From positions 1 through 64,000 of the forward strand of contig JAUQZE010000004.1 in the NCBI GenBank assembly GCA_030587365.1: a DNA stretch of 64,000 nt. Direction: 5' to 3'. Shown here one piece after another: positions 8,420-16,723 of this stretch (position 1 is its first letter; each line of letters begins with the position of its first letter). The notes beneath the pieces are model-generated. The model was not told the origin of the DNA. It saw only the letters and a program-made list of their open reading frames with translations, and did no database searches. Both the position numbers and the translations under genes were made by a program. Source of the stretch: Candidatus Freyarchaeota archaeon (lineage in GTDB: Archaea; Asgardarchaeota; Jordiarchaeia; Jordiarchaeales; Jordiarchaeaceae).

Positions 8420-8989
8420 TTATTCCTTTGCCGTGAGCAGACCCAGAAACTGTTTTAATATCATAGCCGTAGCGCCCCAAATGACACACCCATTATAATC
8501 GTAGAAACAAACTGGAACCTTCTTTCCGAAGTATTCATGTAACTCCTCACGGAAATTCCTATCATCAAGTAACGCGGATAAGGGAACCTCAATAACCTTC
8601 TCAATTTCATACTTATTGATTTTGAGGCGCCCATCAGGTGGATGCTTCAAAAAACCAACAAATGGGGTGACAATATACCTACTAGTAAACGTAACAATAT
8701 CATCAAGCTCTCCTAAAACCTCAATGTCTTCCCTAGTCAACCCTATCTCCTCAAAAGTTTCTCGAAACGCCGTATTCAACAAATTTACATCCTCCTCGTC
8801 GAATCCCCCACCTGGAAACGATATCTGCCCCTTATGAAATTTAAGTTCATTGCTCCTCTTTGTAAAAATAATATAGTACGCGCTATCCCTCTCAAAAAGA
8901 AGAAGAAATACTGCAGCATGAGTAAAGTTCGGATCAGACAACTCCACTCTTCGACGCTTAGAAAGCAGCTCCATAATCCTTGATTCCAC
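8420..8989 (-). CDS. Nudix hydrolase, coenzyme A diphosphatase-like
   Basis: This protein of about 189 residues carries a complete Nudix box, G-G-F-x(10)-FRETFEEIGL, preceded by KGQISFPGG, the signature seen in NudL/NUDT7-type CoA and nucleotide diphosphatases. It probably cleaves CoA or a related dinucleotide into phosphate-containing halves. I moved the start from the longest ATG (9031) to a GTG at 8987-8989 because a perfect AAGGAGG lies nine bases before that GTG. The resulting protein begins ESRIMELLSKRRR, typical for the family. It is convergent with the PUA gene (46 bases apart). Confidence 0.82.
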   Translation of the reverse strand: MESRIMELLSKRRRVELSDPNFTHAAVFLLLFERDSAYYIIFTKRSNELKFHKGQISFPGGGFDEEDVNLLNTAFRETFEEIGLTREDIEVLGELDDIVTFTSRYIVTPFVGFLKHPPDGRLKINKYEIEKVIEVPLSALLDDRNFREELHEYFGKKVPVCFYDYNGCVIWGATAMILKQFLGLLTAKE

Positions 8990-9320
8990 TCGAGCCAGCC
9001 TCCTTTTTGTGGGAATTACACAAATCACCACGGAAAATGTTTTTCCTATGTTCCAAAATTACTGTATTTATGGCAGCGTTAGGCAAAAATACCACTTACT
9101 GCGTTTCTTTAAACATTTCTTTATATCATTTTCCAATTCGCCACACAAAAATATAATCAAACACAAGAAATTAAGGTCAACCGTAAGTACCGGAAATTCC
9201 TTTTAGTTTCTTGGAGTTTTTAAGAAGAGCTAAATAGGGGTATTAAATGATTTATTTTTTATTTTTATGGTTTTTAAAATAGTATAGAATATTAATTTTT
9301 GAAAAAAAGGAGGTGAAAGG
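8990..9320. other. 331-base intergenic region upstream of the Nudix gene
   Basis: Very AT-rich. It carries the GGAGG ribosome binding site of the Nudix gene at its left edge and ATAT-rich stretches near 9120-9130 that could be a minus-strand TATA box. Long A/T runs lie at 9240-9300 next to the 3' end of the following minus-strand gene. No coding frame looks real. Confidence 0.4.
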
Positions 9321-9683
9321 TTACCAACTGGATACATCAACGCGCCATTCGTCTTTGTCTTCTTCGTCTTTAACAAGAATAATTGGAACTTGTCCAGTAC
9401 CGCTTGGTTTTCCGTCTTTGTCTAGACGGTTGAAAAAGAATTTTACACGTCTTTCTGTTTTGGATTTGGTGTCCTCATTTTTAAACGTGTAAGACATTTT
9501 TTGTTCATCGACTCTCTTTCGCCCAGTATCCCACCAAAAGTAAGGACTGGAACCGTATTTTTCAGCTTGATCACGAAGCCTTTTTCTAATAGTTTTTAGC
9601 CATTCCTTTTTGTTATTCTCCATCATTAGTTTATAGTGTAAAATCGCAACTTCTTTCGCACTCATACCTGGTTTAACCGACAT
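9321..9683 (-). CDS. Hypothetical small protein, possible NTF2-like fold
   Basis: I do not recognise this 120-residue protein with certainty. The N-terminal helices (AKEVAILHYKLMMENNKKEW), aromatic middle (SSPYFWWDTGRKR) and a closing beta hairpin (VKFFFNRLDKDG ... DEWRVDVSSW) resemble DUF4878/NTF2-like proteins, which pack a beta sheet around a pocket. There is no signal peptide or membrane segment, and it is very rich in charged residues. An AGGAGA ribosome binding site precedes the ATG. It stands alone 146 bases downstream of iorA on the same strand and 330 bases from the Nudix gene. Confidence 0.6.
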   Translation of the reverse strand: MSVKPGMSAKEVAILHYKLMMENNKKEWLKTIRKRLRDQAEKYGSSPYFWWDTGRKRVDEQKMSYTFKNEDTKSKTERRVKFFFNRLDKDGKPSGTGQVPIILVKDEEDKDEWRVDVSSW

Positions 9684-9829
9684 TTAGTTTCATTCTCCTA
9701 TAGTTCATAATAAAAATTACCAAGTGGTATAATATAAATTCTTGTTTTCTGACCTAACACCATAATTAAAATAAGGTTATTTAAAAAAACTATTTTCCTC
9801 TAACTTCCCTTGCCCAATCCATCAGGAAA

Positions 9830-11797
9830 CTAGGGATATTGTATTATAGAAGTACGAGCAATCGCACAATGTAAACATAGGGCCTTACATACTCCACATT
9901 TTGTGCACTTACTTTGGTCTATGTACATTGTTTCCTCGTCGTACTCCTCGTCTACGAACCTTCGGAACGCGGTACAACCAAGGGTTTTGACGCATTCTAA
10001 GCATAGTTGGCAGCGCCCAGGGATAACCCAGTAAATTTCTTTTTTTATAGGTCCCTCAATAGGCTTCTCTTTCTTCAAACGTCTCTGGTACAGAAGCATA
10101 CATTCACGCCTAGAAATAACAACCTTAGGCCCTCTTTGCTTCAAAGCATCCGTCAGCACATTTATAGTATGATTAACCTCAAAGGGATCAACCACTCTAA
10201 CATACTTAACGCCTAGGGCTTTAGCTACATCCTCAATAGGAATCGGCGGAGACTTCTCGCCCATACCTCTTATGCCAGCTCCAGGGTGAGGCTGATGTTC
10301 AGTCATAGCTGTGCATGAATTATCAAAGATTAAAAGCAAGACATTAGCGTCGTTGTACACACTGTTGACAAGCGCAGGGATCCCTGTGTGGTAAAATGTG
10401 GAGTCACCCATCAAAGCAATAATATCCTGGTCGGTCTTAAAACTCATGCCGTTAGCAATACCCAAACCACCAGCCATGCACACAATCCAATCAGTAACAC
10501 CCAGAGGAGGAAAGAAAGACATAACATAACAACCAATATCCCCACCATAAATCGCCTGATCCTTAGTAACCCGTCGAATAGCCGCAAGGGCGGCTCGCTC
10601 TGGGCATCCGGGACAGAATGTGGGTGTTCTTGCTGGGATTATTTTTGACGTTTCCTGATATTTTTGGAGAATGTTTTGAATGTTTATTTTGGGTTCTTTT
10701 CCTAGTATTTTTGTGAGTCCTAGGGCTACGTCTCCTGTTGAGAGTTCTCCGTATGGGGGGTAGATTTCTTTTCCGATTATTTCTACGGGGAGTTTTTGTT
10801 CGTGTGCCAATTTTTTGAGTTGGGTTTCTAAGAAGCTTTCCATTTCTTCTACTACTATGATTTTTTCTAGGTCGTGGTTTTGAGCGAAGCTTGTGAAAAG
10901 CTCCCGAGATACGGGGTAGGTTATTCCGAGTTTTAGTACTGGTGTGTCTTTTGCTTCTAGTAGGTTTAGGGCTTCTATTGTGTATCCGTATGGGGCTCCG
11001 CTGGTTACTATGCCTGTTTGTGCTTTTCCGGGTAGGGTTTTGTTTAGTTTGCTTTTTGCGGATTCTTTTTCTATGTTGTTTATTCTTTCTATGAGGCGGG
11101 CTTTGTTGCGGTTGGCGTGTGGTGGGAGTGAGCAATATTTTGGGATATCTTTTTGGAAGTATCCTTTTTCTTTTGGTTTTTCGAGTATTGGTCCGTAGGT
11201 TACTTTTCCTCTGCTGTGGGCTATTCTGGTGGTTAACCTGTATATTATGGGTATGTCGTGTTGGTTTGAGAGTTGGTATGCTTCTATTATGTAGTCTTTT
11301 GCTTCTTGGGGTGTTGAGGGTTCTATTATTGGGGCGTTGAAGAGCGGTCCGTAGAATCTGTTGTTTTGTTCGTTTTGGCTCCCCAGGGCTCCAGGGTCGT
11401 CTCCACTTACTAGGATTAGCCCACCTTCCCCGTAGGCGCTGTTGCATCCATTGTAGCATATGGTTATGAAGGAGTCGCTCGCCACGTTTAGTCCTACGTG
11501 TTTGCACACCATTAAGGCTTTGACTCCGGACTAGCTGGCTCCAGCTGCCCCTTGGACTGCTGTGGCTTCATTTACGCTTAATTGGAAGTAGAGTCCCGGG
11601 ATTTTTGGAGCTATTTCGCTGAAGATGTTGCCAATCTCACTCACGGGTGTTCCGGGGTAGGTTGATACGTATCCTACGCCGGCTTCAAATGCTCCTCTTG
11701 CCACAGCCTCATTTCCCATTAATAGGAGGGTTTCTCCTTCTTGGTCTAGGGTTATGCGGTGTGAGCCTGTTAAGCGCGATATTCTAATCACCACCAT
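9830..11797 (-). CDS. iorA: Indolepyruvate ferredoxin oxidoreductase alpha subunit, interrupted by an in-frame TAG
   Basis: IorA binds thiamine diphosphate and Fe-S clusters and oxidises aryl pyruvates with ferredoxin as acceptor. Read through, the frame gives 655 residues, the normal family length. It has YPGTPVSEI at the N-terminus, KHVGLNVASD just after the TAG, the TPP site GDSTFYHTGIPALVNSVYN, and C-terminal CQLCLECVKTLGC and CTKCGVCKALC clusters. The TAG (11531-11533) is codon 89, between GAAGAS and SGVKAL, at a position where relatives have an ordinary residue. No ribosome binding site or good start lies after it. It could be a real point mutation, a sequencing error or recoding. The N-terminal half is A/C-rich on the coding strand and the C-terminal half G/T-rich. 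Confidence 0.88.
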
Positions 11798-11948
11798 AGA
11801 TTAGAAACCAGAAATGTTTGGATATTAAAATAAGTTACGCACGAAAGTGTTAGGTCTTATATAAGCGACCCTTTTGGCTGCGACTCCACCCTTAAAAGGT
11901 TTGTTGATTACCGGTTTAAAAAAAAGAGGGGTTGGTAGAGATGGTGTC

Positions 11949-13205
11949 TTAGAAGGGTTTTTGGATGGTTGCGTCTGGGAAAACTGCTACTCTGGGTTTT
12001 CCTTCATAGGTGTTTTTTATCTCTTCAAGGGTTTCCTCCCAGGTTCTAAGTTTGATGGTCTTCTCTGGAGGGGTCATTTCCAGCCAGGGTTGTTTCTCGG
12101 GGTACTGTGACAATATTATTATTTTTCCAACTCTGTTTAGTATTCCGGGGGGTGGCAACCACAGGTTTCCTCCGACTCTATTAATTCCCCATCTTCCATG
12201 TACATAGTGTGATACTTGCCCTGTGGGTGTGTTGTACACGATCACCAGTGTTCCTCCCTCTTTCATTACTACAGACGGCCAACTGGCTATGGCTGACTCG
12301 CTGGCCTTAGAGTAGGCGTTGGAAATCACTAGGTCTGGGGTCTGAGGTATCTGCGCTCGGTAGTGGGTCATCGCTTCCTCCACGCCTTTCCTCTGGGCTT
12401 CCACGACATCTCCTGCGAAGATATTTGTTGAGTTCCTCTTGAAATCGAACAGGACATTCACAACCATATCCATACCAGCCATTCTAGCCACCTCCTCAGA
12501 ATCTTGCCTCAGAATGTTCTCCGCGTTCAGCCTCCCGTATACCAGCTGGCAGGTAGGGTGCAAATCTCTGAAGTTTTGGGCCGCGGACCAACCGCCCAAG
12601 TCACCGTGATTGAAGGATATGGTTCTTATGCTAGAAATTCCTGGCAGAACGATCTTTGCGCCCCCTCCAAAGCCAAATTGTGGGTGGGGCACTATGCCTC
12701 CAATGCCAATCTTGAGGTCACAACCCATGACTTCGGCGTTTACCTCCACTGGTGTCCCGTGCTTAGTATGCCCTAAATAGCTCAGGTTGCTGTAAGGGTT
12801 ATGGTTGAAAACAGAGTATCCTTCTACAATTTTTTCTCCCAGCTTCTTTGAGAAGTCCTCCCTGTCGTAGGTTCCGTGAGCTCCGTTAGCACAGATGAAC
12901 CTTATGTGATCCTCTCCGATGCCTCCTTTTTTCAGTTCTTCAATAACGAGGGGGGCTATTTCGGATATTTTCGTAGGCCGGGTCATGTCATCAAATACTA
13001 CTACGACATCCTTTTTCCCCTCTGCTAGTTTGCTTAAGGGTTTCGTTCCAATGGGGTTCCTCAGAGCTGAAATGATTTGATCTTTTTTCAAAGCGGGTTT
13101 TTTCTCGCCGCCCATGCCGCATATGGTCACATCCCAATCGGCGGGAAGCTCTAATTCTAGGGTATTATCACCATACCAGGGGTTTTGCATTAAACTAACT
13201 TTCAC
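11949..13205 (-). CDS. larA: LarA family (lactate racemase-like) nickel-pincer enzyme
   Basis: This 418-residue protein belongs to the LarA/DUF2088 family, which racemises or epimerises 2-hydroxy acids using a nickel-pincer nucleotide. The residues known to matter in the Lactobacillus enzyme have counterparts here: a His in NHNPYSN, a His in VPHPQFGF, the cofactor-attaching Lys in GGGAKIVLPG and the nickel-binding His in ISFNH. GTG start with GGTGGGTGA upstream. No larB/larC/larE cofactor genes are in this window. The actual substrate is unknown; LarA paralogues act on several hydroxy acids. It lies 150 bases upstream of iorA on the same strand. Confidence 0.82.
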   Translation of the reverse strand: MKVSLMQNPWYGDNTLELELPADWDVTICGMGGEKKPALKKDQIISALRNPIGTKPLSKLAEGKKDVVVVFDDMTRPTKISEIAPLVIEELKKGGIGEDHIRFICANGAHGTYDREDFSKKLGEKIVEGYSVFNHNPYSNLSYLGHTKHGTPVEVNAEVMGCDLKIGIGGIVPHPQFGFGGGAKIVLPGISSIRTISFNHGDLGGWSAAQNFRDLHPTCQLVYGRLNAENILRQDSEEVARMAGMDMVVNVLFDFKRNSTNIFAGDVVEAQRKGVEEAMTHYRAQIPQTPDLVISNAYSKASESAIASWPSVVMKEGGTLVIVYNTPTGQVSHYVHGRWGINRVGGNLWLPPPGILNRVGKIIILSQYPEKQPWLEMTPPEKTIKLRTWEETLEEIKNTYEGKPRVAVFPDATIQKPF

Positions 13206-13418
13206 AAGTGTTCACCCACCAAAAAGTAGGTCGTACTTAATTTAAAGCATTTTGAATGCTTTTAGATATTGCTAGGTATATATGAAAATAAGCGATAAAA
13301 AAGCATCATAAATACGCTTTTAATTTTAGTGTTGAAGATGAGGTAACAAGCGTTGCTTGGAAGCTTGTAGTACGAGTTCACGTTTAGGAGGCGGGAAAAA
13401 TTCTGCAATTTCTTTTTC

Positions 13419-13640
13419 TTATCTTATTTCTATTGCGTCCTTGGGGCAGACGTTTATGCATTCGTAGCATTTGGTGCATAGGTCGGTGAATATTACGTCT
13501 ACTTTCCATTCTTTGGGGTCGTTGCTGTATTTTTCTGGTGAGTATATCATGAATATTGCTGGGGGACAGGCTTGGAGGCATTTTCTGCATTCTTCGGGCT
13601 TGGTGCATTTTGCTTGGTCTATTTTTATTTTTGTTTTCAT
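13419..13640 (-). CDS. Two-cluster ferredoxin-like protein
   Basis: This 73-residue protein has two [4Fe-4S] motifs: CTKPEECRKCLQACPP and CTKCYECINVCPKDAIEIR. The first is a longer variant with four residues between the first two cysteines. It is probably a small soluble electron carrier. Its ATG comes one base after the stop of the Fe-S protein encoded upstream, so both are translated together and likely act as a pair in one oxidoreductase. Confidence 0.85.
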   Translation of the reverse strand: MKTKIKIDQAKCTKPEECRKCLQACPPAIFMIYSPEKYSNDPKEWKVDVIFTDLCTKCYECINVCPKDAIEIR

Positions 13641-13641
13641 T

Positions 13642-14502
13642 TTAGTAGGCCTCCTTGAGCATTGGTATCGTTTCTCGGTCGACCAGAGTTATTGCTTCTT
13701 CGGGGCAGGTGGTGGCGCATAGTCCGCATCCGAAACATTTCCACATATCGATGTAGGGTCGCCCTATGGAGTCGGGGAAGGTTAATGCTCCGAATTGGCA
13801 GCGCGTGGCGCATTTTCTGCAGCTGGTGCATTTGTTGGGGTCTACTCTCACAACGTATTCGGATTTGTGTAGGGTTAGGATTTCGTAGTCTCTTCTTATA
13901 CGTATTCCTGTGCATTGTGGGTAGTCGCAGTTACATAGGGCGCCTATGTGTGGTATGGGTCCGAACCAGATGGTGTTTACTCTTCCTCTCTTATTCATTT
14001 CTTCTACGAATTTCTGCGCCTTGTCTATTGTGAGTTTTTTTACTCCGTGTTCTGGGACGTATCTGGGGAGTTTGGCTGCTACTTCTGTGAGGACTCCGAA
14101 GGCTAGGCAGCAGTCGTCTTTTATTCCTCGCTGCATCCATCGGCAGGCGCAGTTTATTCTTGCTATGGGTTCGGCTATTTCCAGAATTTTTTTAGCGTCC
14201 TCCAGTGGAACCACTTGGCCGAAATGCCCTTCGGCTCTCAGGGGGTCTTGGTTTTTTTCCTTGTGCAACCACCTGTTGATGTACCATTTTAAAAGTCTAC
14301 CTAGTAGGGGGTTTTTTAGCTTGTAGCCTACTCCTTTTGAGGATATTCCGAAGATTTTCTGTATGTAGACTTTTTCAAAGTTTTTCCAGAGCATTTCCAG
14401 GTATTGCTGAGCATTCACTTCTTCTGCTGTTTCACGCAGGTAGTTTTTCGAGTTTAGATACCATTTATTCCCTGCTCCGTGTTTGTAGCACCATTGGCAC
14501 AT
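13642..14502 (-). CDS. Multi-cluster 4Fe-4S protein of unknown pathway
   Basis: The 286-residue protein is rich in cysteine. It has an N-terminal CQWC pair, a middle block with INCACRW, DDCCLAFG and LCNCDYPQC, and two C-terminal ferredoxin motifs, CTSCRKCATRC and CFGCGLCATTCPEEAITL. The middle block resembles proteins annotated only as 4Fe-4S binding in archaea and sulphate reducers. It could be an electron-transfer subunit to an oxidoreductase encoded elsewhere. AAAGGTGA precedes the ATG. It forms an operon with the ferredoxin that starts one base after its stop. No signal peptide or membrane segment is evident. Confidence 0.75.
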   Translation of the reverse strand: MCQWCYKHGAGNKWYLNSKNYLRETAEEVNAQQYLEMLWKNFEKVYIQKIFGISSKGVGYKLKNPLLGRLLKWYINRWLHKEKNQDPLRAEGHFGQVVPLEDAKKILEIAEPIARINCACRWMQRGIKDDCCLAFGVLTEVAAKLPRYVPEHGVKKLTIDKAQKFVEEMNKRGRVNTIWFGPIPHIGALCNCDYPQCTGIRIRRDYEILTLHKSEYVVRVDPNKCTSCRKCATRCQFGALTFPDSIGRPYIDMWKCFGCGLCATTCPEEAITLVDRETIPMLKEAY

Positions 14503-14775
14503 TTAATCACCTTTGAAAGGGGGTTAAAAAATAAGTTTCTTTCTCGATTATTCATTTAGGAGGGTTATAAGTATTATTGTTGGAGGGTTTTAGCAGTTTT
14601 AAATCTCGCTGAATAGCGTTCTTTCGCTAGTTTTTATGTGGCTGATTTATTATCACGCATTTTATTTGCGCTTTCAAGGATTACTTCTTATGAGTGGTAA
14701 ATGTTCTTAGGAGATACAATACCAAAAAAGGATAGTAATCTGCGGTTTTTATCTGAGGAACCTTGGTGTGTTGAG

Positions 14776-15267
14776 TTAGCTTTTAATTTTCTCTTTTTTC
14801 TTTTTTGCTTCCATTTTCTTTTTTGCTTCCATTTCGAATGTTATAAAAACCGGATCGAAGCCCATGGGGCAGACCAACTTTGATATTCGGTCTTTATCCT
14901 TCATACCAACGTTTATTCGGATTTTGTCCACGCCTATTTTTTCTAAAACTTCCAGCGCCTTATCTGCGAGAATTCTGCCTACTCCCTTTCCTTGATGGTC
15001 GGGATCTACTATCCAGTTGTACAGGTAGCCCACCATTATTCCTGAGGGTTCTAACCTTGCCTCGATCATTCCCATGCCTATTATTTTATTATTCTCTTCT
15101 GCAATAAGGGTCTGTCTCTGGAGTCCGGGACTAAATAATCGTAGTTTATCAGAGTCTTTCCATTTTCGAGCATCAAAGCCTACACCGATAGAGTTACTCA
15201 GTTTCTCCATAAGTTTCATAGTTTGTTCATTATCCTTACTTATATAATTTCGAACCAGCACAGTCAA
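14776..15267 (-). CDS. GNAT family N-acetyltransferase
   Basis: This protein of 163 residues has the acetyl-CoA-binding motif A of the GNAT fold, VDPDHQGKGVGRILADKALE (residues about 87-106). It transfers an acetyl group to an amine of unknown identity. The C-terminus ends in a lysine-rich tail with the short repeat MEAKKKMEAKKKK, unlike the compact end of most GNATs. The start is a TTG after AGGTGGGG. It is monocistronic, between AT-rich spacers of about 270 and 370 bases. Confidence 0.82.
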   Translation of the reverse strand: MTVLVRNYISKDNEQTMKLMEKLSNSIGVGFDARKWKDSDKLRLFSPGLQRQTLIAEENNKIIGMGMIEARLEPSGIMVGYLYNWIVDPDHQGKGVGRILADKALEVLEKIGVDKIRINVGMKDKDRISKLVCPMGFDPVFITFEMEAKKKMEAKKKKEKIKS

Positions 15268-15639
15268 CGGTTCCCCACCTGAATCTGCTCTTATTTTCGA
15301 GTGACTTGAGATTTAAAATAATTATAAACTTTTTGAGAATGTCCAATAGAGAACAATTTGTCTGGCTTTCGAATTTTTTGGTACTTTTTCAGTTTGTGTT
15401 ATAATTTTTGAGCGTTTTACCCTATTGATGATAATTTGATTTTTGATTTTATATGATTTAGAAACTGTATTTTTTACGATAAATTTATTAATTTACTTTT
15501 AAGAAAAGTTTCCATGAAAATACCTACTTGGAAATTCAGCCTATAAAACGGCGAATTGAGGAGGTTTGCATTAAAAGGTGGGACGGAAAATAGTTCGAGG
15601 GACACATTTCACGGAATCATTTTTAGTGGGGGCTTTTAG
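15268..15639. other. 372-base divergent intergenic region
   Basis: Strongly AT-rich, between the GNAT gene (minus) and the longin/HTH gene (plus). CCTATAAAACGG near 15540 is a good TATA candidate for the plus strand, about 100 bases before the ATG. GAGGAGG near 15556 looks like a ribosome binding site but has no long frame after it. Nothing else stands out. Confidence 0.4.
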
Positions 15640-16221
15640 ATGACTTATGATTCTGATATTTATTCTTTGTATTTCATTGAGAGAGATTCTGGAAAGTGTA
15701 TGTACTACCAAAAGTTTAGTGGCGTTGAAGTGGATCCGGATAGATTGTCTGGTTTTATTTCTGCTATAGTTTCTTTTTCTGAGGAACTCTTACCCAAGAT
15801 GGGGGATGAGTGGTTGAAAACTATTGATCGGGGCAGTTTTAAATTATTGGTAGAGCGGGGGAATAATGTTTATGGTTTGCTTATCGCTGAGACGGAAACT
15901 CCAGAAGTGAGAATGAAGCTTAAGCATCTGGTAGCGGAGTTTGAAAAAAGATTTTCAACAAAGATTGTAGGATGGAAGGGTGAACTTGGTGTTTTCGAGG
16001 ATTTTAGAAATGATGTCTTTAGAGCCTTTCCCGCGCAATCCATTTTACCCCAGTATATTCCGGAGCTTCTCACAAGACTCAGCAAAAGTGTTGAGGTGAC
16101 TCCAAAAATGTCAGCTGTTTTAAAAATCTTGGAAGAAGACCCGGAGACCAACCTGCAGGAGATCGCTAATAGGAGCGGTTACAGCGTTAGTGAGATTTTG
16201 GAGAGATTCGGAGTCTTGTGA
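15640..16221 (+). CDS. Longin/roadblock-like domain protein with C-terminal helix-turn-helix
   Basis: This 193-residue protein is of a type common in Asgard archaea. It opens with a longin-like beta sheet (IYSLYFIERDSGKCMYYQKF), then DPDRLSGFISAIVSFSEEL, typical of the small longin/roadblock modules that regulate GTPases. Residues 150-193 (KILEEDPETNLQEIANRSGY) form a helix-turn-helix of winged-helix type. A link between GTPase-type sensing and DNA binding is inferred. Its TGA stop overlaps the GTG start of the next gene by four bases, so both are coupled. Confidence 0.65.
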   Translation: MTYDSDIYSLYFIERDSGKCMYYQKFSGVEVDPDRLSGFISAIVSFSEELLPKMGDEWLKTIDRGSFKLLVERGNNVYGLLIAETETPEVRMKLKHLVAEFEKRFSTKIVGWKGELGVFEDFRNDVFRAFPAQSILPQYIPELLTRLSKSVEVTPKMSAVLKILEEDPETNLQEIANRSGYSVSEILERFGVL

Positions 16222-16505
16222 TTAAGGGACTAATCAGCTTTAAGGTCAAGGTTCGTGAGGATGAAGTGTATCAAATTTCACCGAGGACATGGGAGGCTCT
16301 TATTAAGGGAGTTTACCAGCTTGAAAAAATCCAAAAAATATACGGTATTAAGGGAGTGGAGATTCTTTTTGCGAATGACGGAAAAAGAACCGTGAAAGAG
16401 ATTGCCCAGGGGTTAAGGCTTAACCCTGGTTTCGTGAAGGTAGTTCTGGGATATTTTCTAATGGAGCATTTCATTGATTTGGTTCCTATGGAGAAAAAAA
16501 ATTGA
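16218..16505 (+). CDS. Small winged-helix-like protein coupled to the longin/HTH protein
   Basis: This 95-residue protein starts at a GTG overlapping the upstream stop (GTGA), a sign of translational coupling. An N-terminal strand (LISFKVKVREDEVYQIS) precedes helices containing DGKRTVKEIAQGLRLNP, which looks like a helix-turn-helix. I do not recognise a named family. It probably acts with the upstream longin/HTH protein as a two-subunit regulator; this is inference from coupling. Confidence 0.6.
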   Translation: MIKGLISFKVKVREDEVYQISPRTWEALIKGVYQLEKIQKIYGIKGVEILFANDGKRTVKEIAQGLRLNPGFVKVVLGYFLMEHFIDLVPMEKKN

Positions 16506-16723
16506 CATAACTACTTATTTGTCTAAAAATAAATTGTTTATTTAAAAAGACTATATAAAAATTAAAACTATTTTTAGCATTTAGAACTTCTTCCACCTAT
16601 GTGAACTGCAATGGACTTATTACCTAAAAATGTCAAAATAAATAATTGAGCAATGTCAATTCTCCTTTGAGGAGAAGATGGCTGTTTTAAAGGTATGCAA
16701 CACAGGTTTTTTGGAGGAATTTA

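Noticed and set aside
10563..11507. 314-residue Arg/Asn-rich frame on the minus strand
   Set aside because: A shadow frame of iorA caused by the A/C-rich composition; it has no family features, and the overlapping frame has clear IorA motifs.
11531..11797. Separate 88-residue protein ending at the TAG
   Set aside because: It is the N-terminus of IorA; the family continues in the same frame after the TAG with KHVGLNVASD.
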